Shown: piece after piece, positions 30,500 to 33,007 of the stretch
How positions within the stretch are numbered: the stretch's first letter is position 1
Layout: each line of letters begins with the position of its first letter
Assembly (NCBI GenBank): GCA_051453625.1
Contig: JBOZIK010000001.1
Coordinates: 181,689,814 to 181,722,820, forward strand
Length of the DNA: 33,007 bases
Origin: Welwitschia mirabilis
Lineage: Eukaryota > Gnetophyta > Gnetopsida > Welwitschiales
Direction: 5' to 3'
The notes under the pieces: model-generated
The model's database searches: none
Told to the model about the DNA's origin: nothing
What the model saw: the letters and a program-made list of their open reading frames with translations, nothing else
Made by a program: the position numbers and the translations under genes

Positions 30500-30664
30500 C
30501 ATGTGTAAATGTTACAAGTAAACTTGTAATACCTAGAAGAGTTTATAGAGATTTAAATTAGGTTTGGTGATAGGCTGATCATCAAGAGTAAAGTAAGAGA
30601 TTTCCTGAACCACTATAAAACTTGCATGCATCTAATCAGTATTTTTATGCTTTTTTTATTTTCA

Positions 30665-31462
30665 NNNNNNNNNNNNNNNNNNNNNNNNNNNNNNNNNNNN
30701 NNNNNNNNNNNNNNNNNNNNNNNNNNNNNNNNNNNNNNNNNNNNNNNNNNNNNNNNNNNNNNNNNNNNNNNNNNNNNNNNNNNNNNNNNNNNNNNNNNNN
30801 NNNNNNNNNNNNNNNNNNNNNNNNNNNNNNNNNNNNNNNNNNNNNNNNNNNNNNNNNNNNNNNNNNNNNNNNNNNNNNNNNNNNNNNNNNNNNNNNNNNN
30901 NNNNNNNNNNNNNNNNNNNNNNNNNNNNNNNNNNNNNNNNNNNNNNNNNNNNNNNNNNNNNNNNNNNNNNNNNNNNNNNNNNNNNNNNNNNNNNNNNNNN
31001 NNNNNNNNNNNNNNNNNNNNNNNNNNNNNNNNNNNNNNNNNNNNNNNNNNNNNNNNNNNNNNNNNNNNNNNNNNNNNNNNNNNNNNNNNNNNNNNNNNNN
31101 NNNNNNNNNNNNNNNNNNNNNNNNNNNNNNNNNNNNNNNNNNNNNNNNNNNNNNNNNNNNNNNNNNNNNNNNNNNNNNNNNNNNNNNNNNNNNNNNNNNN
31201 NNNNNNNNNNNNNNNNNNNNNNNNNNNNNNNNNNNNNNNNNNNNNNNNNNNNNNNNNNNNNNNNNNNNNNNNNNNNNNNNNNNNNNNNNNNNNNNNNNNN
31301 NNNNNNNNNNNNNNNNNNNNNNNNNNNNNNNNNNNNNNNNNNNNNNNNNNNNNNNNNNNNNNNNNNNNNNNNNNNNNNNNNNNNNNNNNNNNNNNNNNNN
31401 NNNNNNNNNNNNNNNNNNNNNNNNNNNNNNNNNNNNNNNNNNNNNNNNNNNNNNNNNNNNNN
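30665..31462. other. assembly gap, 798 N
   Basis: Run of N between the copia C LTR and its gag. The PBS and the N-terminal part of gag would lie here. Open frames crossing it on either strand are artefacts. Confidence 0.99.
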
Positions 31463-32015
31463 ATTGCAAATTGTGGATACATAAAGAAGTCTTGTGAAAG
31501 TGACAATAGATTAAGTCAAGAATCTGATGAAGACAAAAGACTATCCTTCATAGAAATTGTGCCTTCTTTATAGAACTTGCCCAGCACATTAAAGCATGAT
31601 GATTTAGATATAATTAATAAAGAATAGAATGAGCTAGAAGATATCTATTAAGAACTATACTATAAATGTAAAAAGTTGGCTAAAAGGATAAATGATTTGA
31701 ATAAGATTGTAAAGTATCTTACCAAAGAAAAGGAGAAAATTAAATTGAAATATAAGAATATCAAATCTGAAAACTCTAATCTCATTTTATAGGTGAAAGA
31801 TTTATCTCATGTTGTTAATAAATTTTTTGGTAATTCTTCCAAATTAGAATAGTTTCTTAGAGTTTAAAAATTTGCTGGTTATAAGTGAAGTCCTGGATTC
31901 ATCTCCTAAATACTACAAAGGAAATAAAATTAGGTAATGTAATAAAGTAAGTTCATCTTAAAAGGTACTTTTTATTTTTGTGGAAAGATAGGACATTAAA
32001 AACTTTTTGTAATGC
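31463..32015 (+). pseudogene. copia C gag, C-terminal part with degraded zinc knuckle
   Basis: From the gap edge an acidic segment (SDNRLSQESDEDKR) leads into a Lys/Glu/Leu-rich stretch, NELEDIY...ELYYKCKKLAKRINDLNKIVK, KEKEKIKLKYKNIKSENSN (31627-31780). This is the coiled-coil-like part common before the zinc knuckle in SIRE-type gag. The zinc knuckle is at 31970-32011: FYFCGKIGH then a stop and KLFV, against C-x2-C-x4-H-x4-C. The first Cys is Phe and the last is Val in this frame, so it should not bind zinc. Stops again replace likely Gln codons. Confidence 0.8.
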
Positions 32016-32174
32016 TAAAAAGTTAATGTTGTTTTCAAATTCAATCAATTCTTTTTCTATTAAATTTATTCCAAAAGGAAGTATACCACATAAGTGTAAA
32101 AAGACTATGTGGTGAAAGCTAATGATTTTAAAAGTCTTTTAATTCAAATAGCTTTCAAGGTCTTAAATAGTAGT

Positions 32175-32261
32175 ATCTAGTATTTAAGCAATGGATGTTT
32201 AAGACATATGATGGAATAAAAATCTAGATTCAAGCAATTAAGCAACTTTGATAGAGGAGAA
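32175..32261 (+). pseudogene. copia C protease active-site segment, dead
   Basis: YLSNGCLRHMME (32181-32216) corresponds to the family's YLDSGCSRHMTG. The catalytic triplet Asp-Ser-Gly (32187-32195) reads Ser-Asn-Gly, so the catalytic Asp is gone. SRFKQLSNFDRGEV follows and joins the next domain without a frame change. The upstream part of protease (32016-32174) shows only stop-broken sequence. Confidence 0.85.
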
Positions 32262-32550
32262 GTGACTTTTAAGGATAATGAAAGAGCAAAAATAGATGGT
32301 ATCAGAAGCATCAATGGAGGTAAACTTTCCAGAATTAATAAAGTTTTGTATGTGAATGGGTTAAAGCATAACTTATTAAGTATTATCCAAATATGTGACA
32401 ATGGTCACAAGGTAGTTTTTAATAATTCAAAATGTGAAATTTTACATGAAAAATCAAATGACGTCTTCCTTAGAGAAAATATAATAAACAATGTTTGTAG
32501 CATAGATTAATCATTTTATCTGTGCTATTTTTCAAATGTTCCTCAAAAGA
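32256..32550 (+). pseudogene. copia C GAG-pre-integrase region
   Basis: The segment 32262-32510 is open for 82 codons: TFKDNERAKIDGI, LYVNGLKHNLLSIIQICDNGHKVVF, then a Cys and a tail ending in NVCSID and a stop. The GTG-derived start is not a real start, because the frame continues upstream from protease. This is the best preserved part of copia C and the part that most closely matches the first bases of the window. Confidence 0.88.
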
Positions 32551-33007
32551 GATTTAGCATAAATGATTAGATCATGTTAATTAGGATCAATTAAAAATTA
32601 TTATTCTTAAAAACTTTATGAAAGGTATCCCTAAGATAAATGTAGAAAAACAAGTTTTATGTGATGCGTGTCAAAAGGGTAAACAAATAAGAACTTCACA
32701 TAAAAGTAAAAACTAAGATTCCACAAATATGCTATTAGAGCTTATTCGTATGAAATTTATAGGCCCCACTCAAACTTAAATTTCAGGTGGTAAACATTAT
32801 TTTCTCATTATGGTTGATAACTTTTCTAGATATACTTAGGTATCTTTCCTGTCAAACAAATATGAAGTGTATAAATATTGGATTGAAATATGCAAAAAGA
32901 TTCAAAATAAGAAAGGATATACCATAAATTAAATAAGGAGTGATCATGGTGGTGAATTTGAGAACCATTTCTTTGAGAAATATCACATTGATAATGAAAT
33001 TGATCAT
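32551..33007 (+). pseudogene. copia C integrase, N-terminal half, cut by the window end
   Basis: The zinc finger reads stop-H-K-stop-L-D-H-V (32561-32584), the usual W-H-x-R-L-x-H-V with TAG for Trp and TGA for Arg. Both His survive, and VLCDACQKGKQIRTSHKSKN gives both Cys (about 32654-32710). The first catalytic Asp box reads LELIRMKFIGP, with Asp replaced by Lys (32753-32755). GGKHYFLIMVDNFSRYT follows (32787-32837), then RSDHGGEFENHFFEKYHID with the second Asp intact (32942-32944). The Glu box lies beyond the window. Confidence 0.9.

Larger units (their letters stand above)
29440..30664 (+). repeat. 5' LTR of copia C, right end lost in a gap
   Basis: Lies directly before the copia C internal region. 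From 29577 to about 29960 it holds many GGTCGACC/GTCAACC-type words spaced 20-40 bases apart (gggtcgaccaga, gattgactgg, gggtcaaccaga, gagtcgattg, ggttgactag, ggatcaacca), as in the LTR and spacer of copia A. A TATA word tataaaaag stands at 30130-30138. A triple 34-base repeat follows at 30397-30499. The start at 29440 is a guess, as no clear TG border or target duplication was seen. The 61-codon open frame at 29992-30177 is within the LTR and is not a gene. Confidence 0.55.
29440..33007 (+). mobile_element. Ty1-copia retrotransposon C, 3' part outside the window
   Basis: Plus-strand copia element: LTR, gap, gag C-terminal part, protease, GAG-pre-integrase and the first half of integrase. It runs off the right edge in the integrase core. 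Translated words between 32262 and 32500 resemble 1-200 of copia A (TFxDN, VNGLKHNLL, ICD-x-G-x-KV), and both carry GTCGAC-like words in their LTRs, so A and C belong to related lineages. It is inactive, as shown by the lost catalytic residues listed under its domains. Confidence 0.88.

Noticed and set aside
30613-31573. Four overlapping long open frames on both strands
   Set aside because: All span the 798-base gap. The only real coding part is the copia C gag at the right edge, annotated separately.
32177-32401. 74-codon minus-strand open frame
   Set aside because: Exact shadow of the copia C protease and GAG-pre-integrase coding region on the plus strand.
1-33007. CRISPR arrays, rRNA, riboswitches, bacterial operons
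   Set aside because: No regularly spaced identical repeats and no rRNA-like sequence. The content is eukaryotic retroelements.

Overview
This window looks like an A+T-rich, repeat-packed stretch of a flowering-plant nuclear genome. I found no intact host gene, tRNA, rRNA or CRISPR array. What can be read is a mosaic of decayed LTR retrotransposons of both superfamilies (Ty1-copia and Ty3-gypsy), plus one SINE. The plant assignment rests on three things: the element types (SIRE-like copia elements with an extra ORF after RNase H, and a Ty3 element with an apparent second RNase H), a primer-binding site resembling the plant initiator-Met type, and the tRNA-derived SINE. The species cannot be told from the sequence.

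Layout. 1-5899: the 3' two thirds of a plus-strand copia element (copia A: GAG-pre-integrase, integrase, reverse transcriptase, RNase H, an extra downstream ORF, polypurine tract, LTR). A degraded PBS follows the LTR, then a 770-base gap, then the 3' end of a second LTR copy (6732-6829). At 6830 the sequence becomes the C-terminal part of a plus-strand Ty3 integrase, so copia A was inserted into that element. The Ty3 remnant continues through an extra-ORF relic (about 9.6-10.8 kb) to an LTR-like block at about 11.56-12.55 kb. From about 12.55 kb a second plus-strand copia element (copia B) runs through protease, integrase, RT, RNase H, extra ORF and the start of its 3' LTR at about 18.68 kb. 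It has no visible gag or 5' LTR, and about 345 bp of foreign-looking sequence interrupts it just before the YVDD box.

From 19.4 to 20.6 kb there is a probable minus-strand LTR with a TATA box. At 21.2-22.26 kb the Ty3 LTR-like block of 11.56-12.55 kb reappears in inverted orientation, downstream of a minus-strand Ty3 pol (23.0-24.7 kb; RT, RNase H and a second RNase H-like domain). 25.5-27.4 kb holds plus-strand protein-coding relics that I do not recognise. A SINE with clear target-site duplications lies at 28340-28513. From about 29.4 kb a third copia element (copia C, related to A) begins with an LTR; after a 798-base gap it continues with gag, a dead protease and integrase, and runs off the window end.

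All pol genes are broken. Many in-frame stops sit where Gln, Arg or Trp is expected and fit C-to-T change (CAA/CAG/CGA to TAA/TAG/TGA, TGG to TAG/TGA), as expected of long-methylated silent DNA. I found no convincing new functional system. The most interesting items are the unrecognised relics at 25.5-27.4 kb, the insertion at 14.9-15.2 kb, the LTR-PBS-gap-LTR arrangement, the inverted Ty3 LTR-like pair and the recurring extra ORF.
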